Of a DNA stretch of 5,457 nt, positions 5,068-5,457 are shown piece after piece. A program made the translations under genes and the position numbers. Every line of letters starts with the position of its first letter. The first letter of the stretch is position 1. The notes beneath the pieces were generated by a model. It saw only the letters and a program-made list of their open reading frames with translations. It did not search any database and was not told the DNA's origin. Source of the DNA: Ruminococcus sp. (GTDB lineage: Bacteria; Bacillota; Clostridia; Oscillospirales; Ruminococcaceae); contig JAFYET010000088.1 of assembly GCA_017544125.1 (NCBI GenBank), forward strand, positions 1 through 5,457. The letters are read 5' to 3'.

Positions 5068-5457
5068 ATGAACAGGACAGAATTTATGAGCGCCCTTGAA
5101 AAACGCCTTATGCCTCTGAGCGCTGAGGACAGGGAGGACGCATTAAGATACTACGATGAGCTTTTTGACGAGGCAGGTCCCATAGACGAGCAGAAGATAC
5201 TTGCTGACCTTGATGACCCCGACACGATAGCGAGGCAGATACTTTCTGACAACGGCATTGACCCCGACGGCAGACCCGAGTTCATGATCGACGAGGCTGT
5301 TCGCCCGCAGCAGGGCGGCGCACAGGGCGGCAATCAGGGCAGCATACCCACCTTTACCGAAAACCTCAAAAAGGATATAAACAACATGAGCGACAGCACA
5401 AGGATAGTGCTCATCATCGCAATAATAGTAGTCACCTTCCCTATCTGGGGCGGCATC
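5068..5457 (+). CDS. HAAS/DUF1700 family membrane-anchored signalling protein, 3'-truncated by window edge
   Basis: 130 codons are visible. The N-terminal 60 or so residues match the HAAS (DUF1700) pattern: MNRTEFMSALEKRL, then AEDREDALRYYDELFDEAG (19-37), then a helix with DPDTIARQIL (50-59). A flexible Gln/Gly-rich linker (about 79-91) follows, and a hydrophobic segment from about 112 (RIVLIIAIIVVTFPIWGG) begins the membrane part, which continues outside the window. Proteins of this family are typically encoded directly after a short PadR gene, often with a DUF4097 surface protein next, and are thought to link membrane state to the regulator. The start is the ATG with GGAGG at 5054-5058. 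The mechanism is inferred from family context. Confidence 0.9.
   Translation, partial: MNRTEFMSALEKRLMPLSAEDREDALRYYDELFDEAGPIDEQKILADLDDPDTIARQILSDNGIDPDGRPEFMIDEAVRPQQGGAQGGNQGSIPTFTENLKKDINNMSDSTRIVLIIAIIVVTFPIWGGI

Noticed and set aside
5151..5333. Minus-strand open frame within the HAAS gene
   Set aside because: The plus-strand frame matches HAAS/DUF1700 with a ribosome binding site and operon context. The antisense frame has none.

Overview
The window looks like chromosomal DNA from a Gram-positive anaerobe of the Ruminococcaceae/Oscillospiraceae type, most likely Ruminococcus-like. This is an inference. It rests on moderate GC coding sequence with heavy use of ATA and AAG codons, AT-rich intergenic DNA with strict TTGACA/TATAAT promoters, strong GGAGG-type ribosome binding sites, and secreted proteins combining fibronectin type III and transglutaminase-like domains. 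I could not run a database search.

Layout from left to right. Positions 1-1314 (minus strand) hold the first 438 codons of an AMP-forming acyl-CoA synthetase whose C-terminal domain lies beyond the window. Positions 1315-1625 are non-coding. They hold the synthetase leader with competing GC-rich hairpins, a -10 box flanked by inverted repeats, and a terminator-like hairpin for the next genes. Positions 1626-2981 and 3022-4377 (minus strand) are tandem paralogues of exactly 451 codons each. Both encode an exported protein with a signal peptide, two FN3-like domains and a C-terminal transglutaminase/protease-like domain. They are 40 bases apart and probably co-transcribed from one promoter with two perfect consensus hexamers at 4471-4500. 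Positions 4378-4740 are a divergent control region. On the plus strand follow a short PadR-family regulator (4741-5046) and a HAAS/DUF1700 membrane protein (5068 to the window end, partial).

How the parts fit. padR and the HAAS gene form a recognised type of two-gene module, a small winged-helix repressor co-transcribed with a membrane-anchored signalling protein. Its promoter is a perfect TTGACA-17-TATAAT whose spacer and -10 are covered by a 12-bp-arm palindrome, with a second overlapping inverted repeat over the -35. This strongly suggests autorepression. The transglutaminase-like pair is divergent from this module and has its own palindrome beside its -35. Whether PadR also controls it cannot be decided from the sequence.

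No mobile element, CRISPR array, tRNA or rRNA was seen. The most interesting parts are the tandem FN3-FN3-transglutaminase-like paralogues, which show mosaic divergence and different active-site loops, and the unusually clean operator/promoter architecture of the two divergent units.
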